Positions 16,686 to 24,883 of a stretch of DNA of 64,000 bases are shown in pieces. The stretch spans positions 1 to 64,000 of the forward strand of contig CAXATO010000010.1 in NCBI GenBank assembly GCA_963972255.1, in the 5' to 3' direction. This stretch comes from UBA1479 sp002706405. GTDB lineage: Bacteria > Pseudomonadota > Alphaproteobacteria > Rhodospirillales > Casp-alpha2. The position numbers were made by a program, and so were the translations under genes. Each line of letters starts with the position of its first letter. Position 1 is the first letter of the stretch. The notes under the pieces are model-generated. The model saw only the letters and a program-made list of their open reading frames with translations. It was not told the DNA's origin and did not search any database.

Positions 16686-17645
16686 CTAGTGCAGAACGGT
16701 CAGCAAGCCGGGAAGGCGGATGACGTCGGCTCCGGCCACCTCGGCCAGAGCGGCGACCACGGCAGCGGGGTCGTCCAGACGATAGTTGCCGCTGACCCGG
16801 AGCCGGCGCAGTCGCTCCGTCGCCAGGATCACCCGGTCCTTGTGATGGCGGGATAGCCTGTTCAAAACCTCGGCCAGCGGCCGGTCATGAAAAACGAAGC
16901 GGCCGTCGGTCCAGGCGAAGGCTGTTTGAGGGGCGAACGCCGCCGCACCGCCCGTATGGCCGGCGGTGACAGTCACGCCCTCGCCAGGGGTCAGGTCCAC
17001 CGCCATGCCGCCATCGTCGCCCGTTACCCGCACATGTCCGCGTTTTACGCGGACTTCCGTATCACCGCCTTGCAAGGTGACGGAAAACGCCGTGCCGACG
17101 ACGCGGGTGAGTGAGCGGCCGGCGGCGACCTCGAACGGCCGCTCCGTATCGAGGCGTACGTCAAAGAAGGCCTCGCCTCGGACCAGTTCCACCCGGCGCC
17201 TGTCGGCATTAAATGAAACGTTCATGGCGCTTTCCGCGTTCAGCAGCACCATCGACCCGTCGGGCAGAGGGATTTTGGCGCGCTGTCCCGTTTCCGTCCC
17301 ATGGTCGGCAGATGGTTGGAATGGATTACCGGCGAGCAGATGGCCCAAGCCGACGGCCAGAACCAAGGCGGCGGCAAGGGCCAACAGCGGGCGCAACACG
17401 GCGCGGGGGCGGGGGGAGGGCGTCGGGGCCGCTGCCTGGGTTTCCACAGCGCGGGCGAATTCCGGCGAGGCCCAAAGCCGGACCACGCGGTCATAAGCGC
17501 GGGCATTGTCCGGATGGGCGGCGTGCCAGGCGGTGAAGGTGCGCGCCTCGTCCGTCGTCATCGTCCCCGATTGGCGGCGCGTGAACCAATCAAGGGCCTC
17601 TGCAATTGCGGCGTCTTGATCAGGGTTTTCATCGTCATGGGCCAT
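16686..17645 (-). CDS. fecR: FecR-family anti-sigma regulator
   Basis: The 319-residue protein spans the inner membrane. It has a short cytoplasmic N-terminal domain ('ALDWFTRRQSGTMTTDEARTF', about 16-40), one membrane helix (about 82-105) and a periplasmic FecR domain ('LPDGSMVLLNAESAMNVSF', 'VRGEAFFDVRLD', 'VVGTAFSV'). A C-terminal STN-like region ('RFVFHDRPLAEVLNRLSRHH') contacts the receptor. It holds FecI until the loaded receptor signals. I prefer the ATG at 17645. A GTG at 17744 has a better ribosome-binding site (GGAG, 7 nt) and overlaps the fecI stop by 4 bp, and would add 33 Ser/Ala-rich residues, so it may be the true start. Confidence 0.9.
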   Translation of the reverse strand: MAHDDENPDQDAAIAEALDWFTRRQSGTMTTDEARTFTAWHAAHPDNARAYDRVVRLWASPEFARAVETQAAAPTPSPRPRAVLRPLLALAAALVLAVGLGHLLAGNPFQPSADHGTETGQRAKIPLPDGSMVLLNAESAMNVSFNADRRRVELVRGEAFFDVRLDTERPFEVAAGRSLTRVVGTAFSVTLQGGDTEVRVKRGHVRVTGDDGGMAVDLTPGEGVTVTAGHTGGAAAFAPQTAFAWTDGRFVFHDRPLAEVLNRLSRHHKDRVILATERLRRLRVSGNYRLDDPAAVVAALAEVAGADVIRLPGLLTVLH

Positions 17646-17740
17646 GGTGATGCGTCGTCGGTTGCCATCCGCGGATGAGGCGGCGGATATAGATGAGACG
17701 GTTGACGGAGCGGAGTCTCCCAAAATTCTCTTGCGAAGGC

Positions 17741-18268
17741 TCACGCTGTGTCTCCGTCATCGACTGCGGCAAGGCAGCGGGCCAGGGCGGCGCGAATGTC
17801 GTTGTAAACGGTATTCTCGGACACGCCCAGGCGGCGGGCGATCTCTGGATAGGTCAGCCCCTCCAGGCGCGACAACATCAGGGCCCGGCGCGCGCGATCC
17901 GGCAGGGTCGCCAGAGCATCCTCGACTTGAGTCAGGTTTTGGGCGTCCATCACAGCCGTTTCCTGCGATGGCTGCGGTGCGGCGATGGCGTCGGTGGTGC
18001 CGTCGGGGGCGGCGGACATGAACGTGCCGCGAAGGCGCTCGCGGCGGATATGATCCAGCGCCAGATTGCGCGCGGTCTGGTAAAGGAACGCCTGCAAGTG
18101 GGTCACTGGCCGCTCGCGGGCCGCGTTGGCAACGCGCAAATAGGCGTCATGGGCCAGGTCTTCTGCCGTGTACAGGCAGCCGACCATGCGATAGATCGTG
18201 CCGACCAGCGCTCGGCGTTGGGCTTGAAATATATGGGTCAGTAGATCGCGCTGACTATCCGTGGACAT
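17741..18268 (-). CDS. fecI: ECF sigma factor, FecI family
   Basis: The 175-residue product has sigma-70 region 2 (about 12-78, 'YRMVGCLYTAEDLAHDAYLRV') and region 4 (about 115-165, 'LPDRARRALMLSRLEGLTYPEIARRLGVSENTVYND'), without regions 1 and 3, as in ECF sigma factors. It should direct RNA polymerase to the fecA-type promoter when released by FecR. It is the first gene of the locus, and a Fur-box-like site lies 55 bp upstream of its start, so iron starvation probably controls sigma production while the siderophore controls its activity. Confidence 0.93.
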   Translation of the reverse strand: MSTDSQRDLLTHIFQAQRRALVGTIYRMVGCLYTAEDLAHDAYLRVANAARERPVTHLQAFLYQTARNLALDHIRRERLRGTFMSAAPDGTTDAIAAPQPSQETAVMDAQNLTQVEDALATLPDRARRALMLSRLEGLTYPEIARRLGVSENTVYNDIRAALARCLAAVDDGDTA

Positions 18269-18621
18269 GTCGGCTCCGCAAAAGGACTGCGCGGCGCCAC
18301 GCAGTGTCGCTGGAATTATTGCGACTAATTATCATTATCTGTTTTTTGAGGCCAGGGCGAAATCTCGGAGCTCGCGCTGCGGCAGCGTTTACGGCAGGTA
18401 GGGCAAGCGGGCGGCGTGTTTTCTTGAAAATTGCCGACGGCCGTAGGACGGGTAATTTGGGTGCCTAATAAATGGTCAATACAGCCCTGTTGGGGCTGGT
18501 TGCGTGAATATGTCGCATCAATGATAATTGAGTGTAGCCAATCGGTGCACGGCTGTGCAAAATCGCACCCAACAATCAAAATTGCCTACTACGACTAACC
18601 ACGCCAACAGGGAGAATTTTA
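18269..18621. other. Divergent regulatory region between fecI and the second TRAP operon
   Basis: This 353-bp gap is AT-richer than its surroundings and holds promoters for fecI (left) and the TakP-type operon (right). Besides the Fur-like site it has a second AATGATAATT element (about 18520-18529), a weaker Fur-like half-site nearer the TRAP gene, and a small hairpin CAGCCC-TGTTG-GGGCTG (18482-18498). The reading frames across it have no coding character. The ribosome-binding site GGGAG lies just before the dctP start. Confidence 0.55.
18323..18339 (-). promoter_or_regulatory. Fur-box-like site upstream of fecI
   Basis: Read on the minus strand the site is GATAATGATAATTAGTC. Its first 12 bases equal the start of the classical 19-bp Fur consensus, and the rest is a partial match. 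It lies 55-71 bp upstream of the fecI start, where iron-loaded Fur would block transcription. In alphaproteobacteria the iron regulator may be Fur/Mur, Irr or RirA, so the binding protein is not certain. Confidence 0.7.
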
Positions 18622-19722
18622 ATGCAAAGACGTGAGTTCCTTAAAAAATCCGCAGTTGCCGGCGTCGCCGGCGCAGCCGCCGTGACGCTTGCCAAGCCTG
18701 CGATTTCGCAGGGCCGCAAGGAGATGATCATCGTCTCCACCTGGCCCCGTGATTTTCCGGGCCTTGGTCTCAGTGCGCAGCGCCTTGCCGCCCGCATCCC
18801 GGTCCTGACGGATGGCCGTATCCAGGTCAAATACTTCGCTTCCGGCGAACGCGTCGGCGCCTTCGATTCCTTCGACGAAGTGGCCTCGGGCAATTCCCAG
18901 GCCTACATCGGCGCCGATTACTACTGGAAAGGCAAGCACCCGGGCTGGGCCTACTTCACCGCCGTTCCGTTCGGCTTTGCTTATGCCGAAATGGACGCCT
19001 GGATGAAGTACGGCGGCGGCCAGCAGCTGCATGACGAACTTGCGGCCGGCTTCGGCATCAAGGGCTTCCCCTGCGGCAACACGGGCTGCCAGATGGGTGG
19101 CTGGTTCAACAAGGAAATCAACTCCGCCGCAGATTTCAAGGGCCTGAAGATGCGTATCCCGGGCCTGGGCGGCGACGTTCTGGCCAAGCTGGGCGCGTCG
19201 ACCGTGTCCCTGCCGGGCAGCCAGATCTATGAAAACCTGGTTTCCGGCTCCATTCAGGCGACGGAGTGGGTTGGTCCCTACAACGATTACTTCATGAAGT
19301 TTTATGAAGCGGCCAAGTACTACTACTATCCGGGCATGCACGAGCCGGCTTCTCAGCTGCACATGGGCATGAACAAGAAGTGGTGGGACAGCCTGTCGAA
19401 GACCGACCAGGCCATCATCGAAGCCGCTTGCGCCGAAGAAAACTCGCATCAGATGGCGGAAACCAACGCCAACAACGGCGCCTACCTGAACAAACTGATC
19501 AACGATCACGGCGTTAAGGTTCGTGCGTTCAACGACGATGTGTATGACGCCTTCGGCAAGGCCGCCGAAGAGGTGTTCGCCGAAGTGCAGGCGCACAGCC
19601 CGCTGGCCAAGAAGATCCACGAAAGCTTCTTGAAGGCACGTGCCGACCTCGGTCGTTGGATGATCCTGGCCGACTCCGGCTACATCAACCAGCGCAACCG
19701 CGTGCTGGGCATCAAAGTCTAA
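18622..19722 (+). CDS. Tat-exported TRAP substrate-binding protein, TakP-like
   Basis: The 366-residue protein starts with a twin-arginine signal ('RREFLKK' at 3-9, cleavage near 'AISQG'), as in TakP proteins, which fold with a ligand and cation before export. Diagnostic stretches are 'YYWKGKHPGWAYFTAVPFG', 'GLKMRIPGLGGDVLAKLG' with the carboxylate-binding Arg, and 'WVGPYNDYFMKFYEAAKYYY'. TakP of Rhodobacter sphaeroides binds 2-keto acids with a metal ion, and close relatives bind lactate; a small 2-oxo or hydroxy acid is therefore the likely ligand. The permease subunits follow, after a 121-bp gap containing a hairpin. Confidence 0.93.
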   Translation: MQRREFLKKSAVAGVAGAAAVTLAKPAISQGRKEMIIVSTWPRDFPGLGLSAQRLAARIPVLTDGRIQVKYFASGERVGAFDSFDEVASGNSQAYIGADYYWKGKHPGWAYFTAVPFGFAYAEMDAWMKYGGGQQLHDELAAGFGIKGFPCGNTGCQMGGWFNKEINSAADFKGLKMRIPGLGGDVLAKLGASTVSLPGSQIYENLVSGSIQATEWVGPYNDYFMKFYEAAKYYYYPGMHEPASQLHMGMNKKWWDSLSKTDQAIIEAACAEENSHQMAETNANNGAYLNKLINDHGVKVRAFNDDVYDAFGKAAEEVFAEVQAHSPLAKKIHESFLKARADLGRWMILADSGYINQRNRVLGIKV

Positions 19723-19753
19723 TTGCCCGCATAACCGGGTATGGTATTAAGGT

Positions 19754-19776
19754 GGGACGGGGCATCGCCCCGTCTC
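19754..19776 (+). terminator. GC-rich hairpin between TRAP binding protein and permease genes
   Basis: GACGGGGC-ATC-GCCCCGTC (19756-19774), extendable by two pairs including one G-U, forms a stable stem-loop 31 bp after the dctP stop and 67 bp before dctQ. No T-run follows. It is therefore more likely a processing or stability element, or a partial attenuator that keeps binding-protein mRNA in excess over permease mRNA, than a full terminator. Confidence 0.5.
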
Positions 19777-19843
19777 ATCCTTATCCAACCGGATCCGCCC
19801 GGACTGTTTCACCTGGGGAATTGGGACAGAGGATTGCCTGTTC

Positions 19844-20884
19844 ATGGCCGCCGAACACATGACGTTTGACGCGACCGGCGGGAGTGTTTCGCCCGGGGTG
19901 TCGCCACGCACGACGATTGCCGTCCGGTTTTTCGGCTGGGCAATACTGTCTGCGCTGTTGGTTTTCTTGATCAATAACTATCTGACCTTCTGGCTGGGCT
20001 GGCCGGGTGAGGGCGCCGCGCTGCAGCTTGGTCTGCACGGCGCCGCGACCGAGTCGTCGCCATTGTCCTGGGTGCAGCTTCTGGCGTATGTCGTCGGTAT
20101 TGCGGCGGCGGCGATCTACACGGTTAAAAGCTGCTCGCGCACCCTGCGCCAGGACAGCCAGCGGATTTCCGATTTCAACGGGCTGCTGATCCGCATGGCC
20201 TTTTTCGCCGTGCTGTATATCGGCGTGGTCGACGCCATCCTGTCGTTCATGCGGGTCGAAGGGATGCTGCCCGCCGTGTTCGGCGACGCGCTCGCCCTGG
20301 AACTCGGCAAGTCGCAGTTTCGCGGCCCCTATGTGCATCTGCCGCTGACGGCGGCGGCCATTGTCACGGCATTTTTCTCGCGCACCCTGGGCTTTACCTG
20401 GCTGGCCTTGTTGATCGTCATCGCCGAACTGCTGATCGTCATCACCCGGTTTATCTTCTCCTACGAACAGGTGTTCATGGGCGACCTGGTGCGGTTCTGG
20501 TACGCGGCCCTGTTCCTGTTCGCCAGCGCCTATACCCTGCTGGAAGAAGGCCACGTGCGGGTCGATGTGTTCTATGCCGCCTTCGATTCGCGCCGTAAGG
20601 GGTTGGTCAACGCCTTCGGGTCCATATTCCTCGGCATCACGCTTTGCTGGGTGATTCTGATCGTCGGCATGGGCGGCAAGAACGCCGTCATCAATTCGCC
20701 GATCCTGGCCTGGGAGACGACCCAGACCGGATTCTCCATGTACGTCAAATACATGATGGCCGGGTTCCTGGCCGTATTCGCCATTTCCATGATGATCCAG
20801 TTCGTCAGCTACATGATGGACGCCGTTGCCGATGTCCGGGGTGAACCGGGCGGCCGCGACCACACAAGCCACACGATCCAATAA
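19844..20884 (+). CDS. TRAP small permease (DctQ) with N-terminal membrane extension
   Basis: The 346-residue protein is about twice the usual DctQ length (150-200). The DctQ core is C-terminal, about residues 175-335 ('YEQVFMGDLVRFWYAALFLFASAYTLLEEGHVRVDVFY'). The N-terminal half adds about four hydrophobic helices (roughly 28-48, 65-86, 107-130 and 150-190) with loops such as 'SCSRTLRQDSQRISDFNG'. An ATG at 19859 is an alternative start that removes five residues. It is followed 21 bp later by an oversized DctM, so both permease parts of this system are enlarged. The role of the extension is unknown; it may contact the DctM tail or fix subunit geometry. Confidence 0.85.
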   Translation: MAAEHMTFDATGGSVSPGVSPRTTIAVRFFGWAILSALLVFLINNYLTFWLGWPGEGAALQLGLHGAATESSPLSWVQLLAYVVGIAAAAIYTVKSCSRTLRQDSQRISDFNGLLIRMAFFAVLYIGVVDAILSFMRVEGMLPAVFGDALALELGKSQFRGPYVHLPLTAAAIVTAFFSRTLGFTWLALLIVIAELLIVITRFIFSYEQVFMGDLVRFWYAALFLFASAYTLLEEGHVRVDVFYAAFDSRRKGLVNAFGSIFLGITLCWVILIVGMGGKNAVINSPILAWETTQTGFSMYVKYMMAGFLAVFAISMMIQFVSYMMDAVADVRGEPGGRDHTSHTIQ

Positions 20885-20905
20885 GCGACAGGGGCCACAG
20901 CTTCC

Positions 20906-23569
20906 ATGGAACTCGTCTTCCTCGTCATTCTCATGCTCACGATGGCCTATGCGTTGGGGGCTGGGTTCCCGGTCGCCTTCGCCTTGCCCGGATCGGCGAT
21001 CATCACCATTACACTGGCGGCGCTTTGCGGTTGGCTGTTCGCGGGCAACGTGGATGCCTACTTCGCCCAGGGCGGGGCCTGGCAATGGCTCAGCGCCGGG
21101 GTGACCAACTTCCGCGGCGTCTATTGGGAGGCCGAGCGCGATACGCTGATCGCCATCCCGTTGTTCATCTTCATGGGCATCATGTTGCAGCGCTCGAAAC
21201 TGGCCGAGGATCTGCTGGTCACCATGGCGCAACTGTTCGGGCCGGTGCCGGGCGGCTTGGGTATTTCCGTGATCTTCGTCGGCGCGCTTCTGGCCGCGAC
21301 GACGGGCATCGTCGGCGCCACCGTGGTCGCCATGGGTTTGATCTCGCTCCCGGCGATGATGCGCAACAAATACGCCAATTCGCTGTCGACCGGCACCATC
21401 GCGGCGTCGGGCACCTTGGGTCAGATCATCCCGCCGTCCATCGTGCTGATCATCCTGGCCGACCAATTGGCCAGCGCCGTCGATCAGGCATCGACCGCGC
21501 GTAAGGAACTGTTCAAGGAATCGACGGGCAACCTGTTGATGCCGTCGGCTTTCGACGTCACCTCGACCAGCGCCGGCGAAATGTTCCTGGGGGCATTCGT
21601 GCCGGGCTTGGTCCTGGTCGGCCTGTACATGGCCTATGTCCTGGCCCTTGCTTTCTTCAAGCCGCACATGGCGCCCGCCGTTCATCGTGAGGGCGCCCTC
21701 AACCGCGCCTTCATGGTCAAGGTGTTCGTGACCCTGGTGCCGCCGCTGACCCTGATTTTTCTGGTTCTGGGCTCCATCATCACTGGCGTCGCGACGGTCA
21801 ACCAGGCCGGCGCCATCGGTGCCGCCGGGGCCCTGATCATGGGCGGCTACCGGCTGCGCGATGGGCACAAGAACGCCTATTACCCGGCCATCATCGCCCT
21901 GGTGTCCCTGATCGCCCTGGCTGTCGTCAGCAGTTATTTCCAGATCAACATCAAGTCGATCAGTTCCAACTTCGACGTGATCGGCCTGGTGCTTGGCCTT
22001 ATCTTCACGGTCACGCTTATCTTCGCCATCGGTTGGAGCGGCTGGCGGGCCTTGAAGATCGAAGACACGCTGCAGGGCGTGATGGTTGAAACGGCGAAGA
22101 CCACGGCCCTGGTGTTCATCATTCTGATCGGCGCGGCCATGCTGACCGCCGCGTTCCGTGCGTTCGGCGGCGAGGAACTGGTGCGAGAATTCCTGACCGG
22201 CATGCCCGGCGGGTTCTGGGCTCAGTTCACCATCGTCATGCTGGTCATCTTCATTATGGGGTTCTTCCTGGACTTCATTGAAATCGCGGTCGTGGTGGTG
22301 CCCATCGTGGCGCCGATCCTGCTGATGGATCCGTCGGCCAATATCACCGCCGTGTGGCTGGGCGTGATGATCGGTCTGAACATTCAGACCTCGTTCCTGA
22401 CCCCGCCCTTCGGTTTCGCCTTGTTCTATCTGCGCGGTGTCGCCCCATCCAGCGTCGCGACCATCCAGATGTACAGGGGCGTGATTCCGTTCATCTGCCT
22501 GCAACTGGTCGCGCTGGTCATCGTCGGCCTGACGCCCCAGTTGGTGAACTATCTGCCGCAGCGCGTGAACCTGACGTCGGAAACGGCACCGCCGCCGCGT
22601 AACCCGGCGCTGTCGTCCTGCGTGGAGGAACATCTGTTCAAGGTCTATGACGCCAAGGGTGATGAACTCCGCGCCGCGATTGCGAAGGCCCGAACCCTTG
22701 ATATCTCGATGCTCCCGAGCGAGCTGCGGGGCGACCTTGCCGGCAGTTTCGACAAGGCGGAAAAGACCTTCGAACTGGTCGCCAAGATTCGTGAAACGCG
22801 AAAGATCATCGACGAGGCCACGCCCGCCTATCTGCCGCTGCACGTACAGGTCCGCGACACCCAGCGCCAGGCGCGCCGGTTGAAGGACGAAATCAAATAC
22901 CTGCAGGGAACCATCCGCCAGCTTCCCCGGAATGAAAAGGGCGAGGCGCGGGCGAAAAAGCTGGAAGCGAAGATCGAAGAGCTGCGGGCCGAGATCAAAG
23001 TTTTCGAGGCACAGATGCCTGAGAACTGGCGGGCCGACCATATGGCCTTCGTCAAGCTGCAGAAGGCGGAAATGATCGCGACCCGGCTGTATGAACGCAA
23101 CGTCGACAGCGCTTATGAGCCGCTTCTGGAAGTCACCAAGGTGATTTCCTCGGCGGATACCCTGGCGGCGCTCGGCAAGGATCTGGCGGCGCTTCCCGCC
23201 GTGGTCAGCGGAGCGACCGACCCTGAAAAAGCCATGGACGCCGTCAATGAGGTGGAGAAGGTCATGCGCGAGGTGCCCGGCACCCGCGAGATCCAGAAGC
23301 CGCTGACGGATGCCCGCCGTGCCATGCGCGGCGACAAGCCGAATGTGGAAAAATCGCTGAAGGCCCTGGCCGAAGCCCAGGCGGCGTTCGACAAGGACAT
23401 CGCCTGGCGCAAGAAGGCGGCGGCGGAGCTCAGTGCCGGGCTTGGTGCCTATGAACAGGCGATCCGTATGAACATCGGCCTGCGTCAGCAGCCCAAGATG
23501 TCCAAGGAACAGGCGCTCGATGTCGCCGCCTGCATGGCCAATCCGCGTGACCTGACGCTGCACTTCTAG
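20906..23569 (+). CDS. TRAP large permease (DctM) with C-terminal coiled-coil domain of about 330 residues
   Basis: The 887-residue protein has a DctM permease in residues 1 to about 550: 'ATTGIVGATVVAMGLISLPAMM' and 'SGTLGQIIPPSIVLIILADQL' mark the first half-site, 'GLNIQTSFLTPPFGFALFY' the second. The permease also has a long insertion around 195-215 ('STARKELFKESTGNLLMPSAF'). After the last helix ('QLVNYLP') comes a soluble, charged, mostly helical tail (about 555-887). It has a Lys/Glu-rich coiled coil at about 650-705 and a second helical region ending 'CMANPRDLTLHF'. Ordinary DctM is about 430 residues, as at 6998. I do not recognise the tail; it is in frame with no sign of an assembly error. 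Confidence 0.9.
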   Translation: MELVFLVILMLTMAYALGAGFPVAFALPGSAIITITLAALCGWLFAGNVDAYFAQGGAWQWLSAGVTNFRGVYWEAERDTLIAIPLFIFMGIMLQRSKLAEDLLVTMAQLFGPVPGGLGISVIFVGALLAATTGIVGATVVAMGLISLPAMMRNKYANSLSTGTIAASGTLGQIIPPSIVLIILADQLASAVDQASTARKELFKESTGNLLMPSAFDVTSTSAGEMFLGAFVPGLVLVGLYMAYVLALAFFKPHMAPAVHREGALNRAFMVKVFVTLVPPLTLIFLVLGSIITGVATVNQAGAIGAAGALIMGGYRLRDGHKNAYYPAIIALVSLIALAVVSSYFQINIKSISSNFDVIGLVLGLIFTVTLIFAIGWSGWRALKIEDTLQGVMVETAKTTALVFIILIGAAMLTAAFRAFGGEELVREFLTGMPGGFWAQFTIVMLVIFIMGFFLDFIEIAVVVVPIVAPILLMDPSANITAVWLGVMIGLNIQTSFLTPPFGFALFYLRGVAPSSVATIQMYRGVIPFICLQLVALVIVGLTPQLVNYLPQRVNLTSETAPPPRNPALSSCVEEHLFKVYDAKGDELRAAIAKARTLDISMLPSELRGDLAGSFDKAEKTFELVAKIRETRKIIDEATPAYLPLHVQVRDTQRQARRLKDEIKYLQGTIRQLPRNEKGEARAKKLEAKIEELRAEIKVFEAQMPENWRADHMAFVKLQKAEMIATRLYERNVDSAYEPLLEVTKVISSADTLAALGKDLAALPAVVSGATDPEKAMDAVNEVEKVMREVPGTREIQKPLTDARRAMRGDKPNVEKSLKALAEAQAAFDKDIAWRKKAAAELSAGLGAYEQAIRMNIGLRQQPKMSKEQALDVAACMANPRDLTLHF

Positions 23570-23592
23570 ACCCGACCGGAGGGCAGCCCATC

Positions 23593-24444
23593 ATGCCGCC
23601 GGTCCTAAGGGCAGCCTTGTGGATGCTGGGGACGTTGACGTCCCTGGCCCTCATGGCCATTGCCGGGCGCGAACTGTCGGTCGAACTGTCGACCCTGCAG
23701 ATCCTGTTCTTCCGCAGCGCCATCGGCTTGGTGATCATCCTCGCCGTGATCTGGCGGGCCGGCCCGCATCACCTGGCAACTCGTCAGCCGGTTTTGCAGG
23801 TTCTGCGCAATGTCGCCCATTACATCGGCCAGTTCGGCTGGTTTTACGGCATATCGCTGCTGCCGTTGGCCCAGGTCTTCGCGTTGGAATTCACCATGCC
23901 GGTCTGGGCGACGCTGTTGGCGCCCTTGCTGCTCAAGGAAAAGATCACGCCCATGCGGGCCCTGGTCGTCGCCATCGGCTTCGTCGGCATTTTGATCGTC
24001 GTGCGCCCGGGCCTTGTGGCGATCAGTCCCGCCGCCCTGGCGGTGCTGATGGCGGCCGTGGGGTATGCCTTCGCCTATACCCTGACCAAGAAGCTGACCC
24101 GCACGGATACGGCACTGGCGATCGTGTTCTACATGTGTCTGGTGCAACTGCCGTTGGGCCTGATCCCGTCACTGTTCGACTGGGTCAACCCATCGGCCGC
24201 CATGTGGCCCTGGATATTGGCGGTTAGCATCACGGGGCTCAGCGCGCATTACTGCCTGGCCCGCGCCTTCGCCGAAGCCGACGCCATCGTCGTCGTGCCC
24301 ATGGAATTCCTGCGCCTGCCGCTGATCGCCCTGGCAGGTCTGCTGTTCTATGGCGAACCCCTGGACCCCTGGGTTCTGGGGGGGGCTGCGGTGATCTTCG
24401 CCGGCAATTTCCTCAACATCCTGGCCGAACGCAGACGCGTTTAG
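23593..24444 (+). CDS. EamA/DMT-family membrane transporter
   Basis: The 283-residue protein has ten predicted membrane helices in two EamA repeats (about 1-135 and 145-280). Typical motifs are 'ILFFRSAIGLVIILAVIW', 'FALEFTMPVWATLLAPLLLKEKIT' at the end of the first repeat, and 'PMEFLRLPLIALAGLLFYGEPLDPWVLGGAAVIFAG' at the end of the second. The family exports metabolites such as amino acids or organic cations. It begins 23 bp after the enlarged dctM and may be cotranscribed with it, but there is no evidence of a shared substrate. Confidence 0.9.
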   Translation: MPPVLRAALWMLGTLTSLALMAIAGRELSVELSTLQILFFRSAIGLVIILAVIWRAGPHHLATRQPVLQVLRNVAHYIGQFGWFYGISLLPLAQVFALEFTMPVWATLLAPLLLKEKITPMRALVVAIGFVGILIVVRPGLVAISPAALAVLMAAVGYAFAYTLTKKLTRTDTALAIVFYMCLVQLPLGLIPSLFDWVNPSAAMWPWILAVSITGLSAHYCLARAFAEADAIVVVPMEFLRLPLIALAGLLFYGEPLDPWVLGGAAVIFAGNFLNILAERRRV

Positions 24445-24625
24445 ACGGAAAATGCCCGGCGCCGGATCGGCGAAGCCGGCGGTGTCGTCACTTTTTTCGC
24501 ATGATTGGAATTCCAGTGACGGGCATCACTTTTCGGGCATCTGTGTTGCGGCAATATAAGTAAGTAATGCTGACCTATGTCGTGAAGACGGTCGTGCTTG
24601 GGGCAGGCAACAGGGTGAGTCCAAT

Positions 24626-24847
24626 ATGACACATATCAATATCAACACGCGTCGCCCGTTATCCCCCGAAGATATCAAGGCCCGACAGAGGCTTAGAGCC
24701 GCCGGCCGGGATTTGGCCGCAGCCGTGGCGGAGCAGCGAGAACAGATGGCAGAACTTCAGGGTAACCTGAATTCCCTGGATGATGCCTTGGACCGCGTTA
24801 CCGATTCGATGGAACGGGCTTCCGCGATGGCGCGCGAATCCGATTGA
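24626..24847 (+). CDS. Small coiled-coil hypothetical protein
   Basis: I do not recognise this 73-residue protein. The sequence 'AAAVAEQREQMAELQGNLNSLDD' has heptad spacing and suggests one amphipathic helix or a short coiled coil. The N-terminus 'MTHININTRRPLSPEDIKARQ' is polar and there is no signal peptide. Codon use fits a real gene, and it has its own 181-bp upstream region, but the ribosome-binding site is weak. It ends 36 bp before the convergent pirin gene. Confidence 0.55.
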   Translation: MTHININTRRPLSPEDIKARQRLRAAGRDLAAAVAEQREQMAELQGNLNSLDDALDRVTDSMERASAMARESD

Positions 24848-24883
24848 TCGGGGCGGGCGGCGGCGACTCCACACGATTTCCGC

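Noticed and set aside
18325..18579. 84-residue minus-strand frame in the fecI/TRAP gap
   Set aside because: It runs through the Fur-like site and has no coding pattern or homology that I recognise.
19781..23563. 1260-residue open frame on the minus strand
   Set aside because: It mirrors the DctQ/DctM genes, is rich in His, Gln, Arg and Asp, and has no recognisable domain. Long antisense frames arise from high third-position GC.
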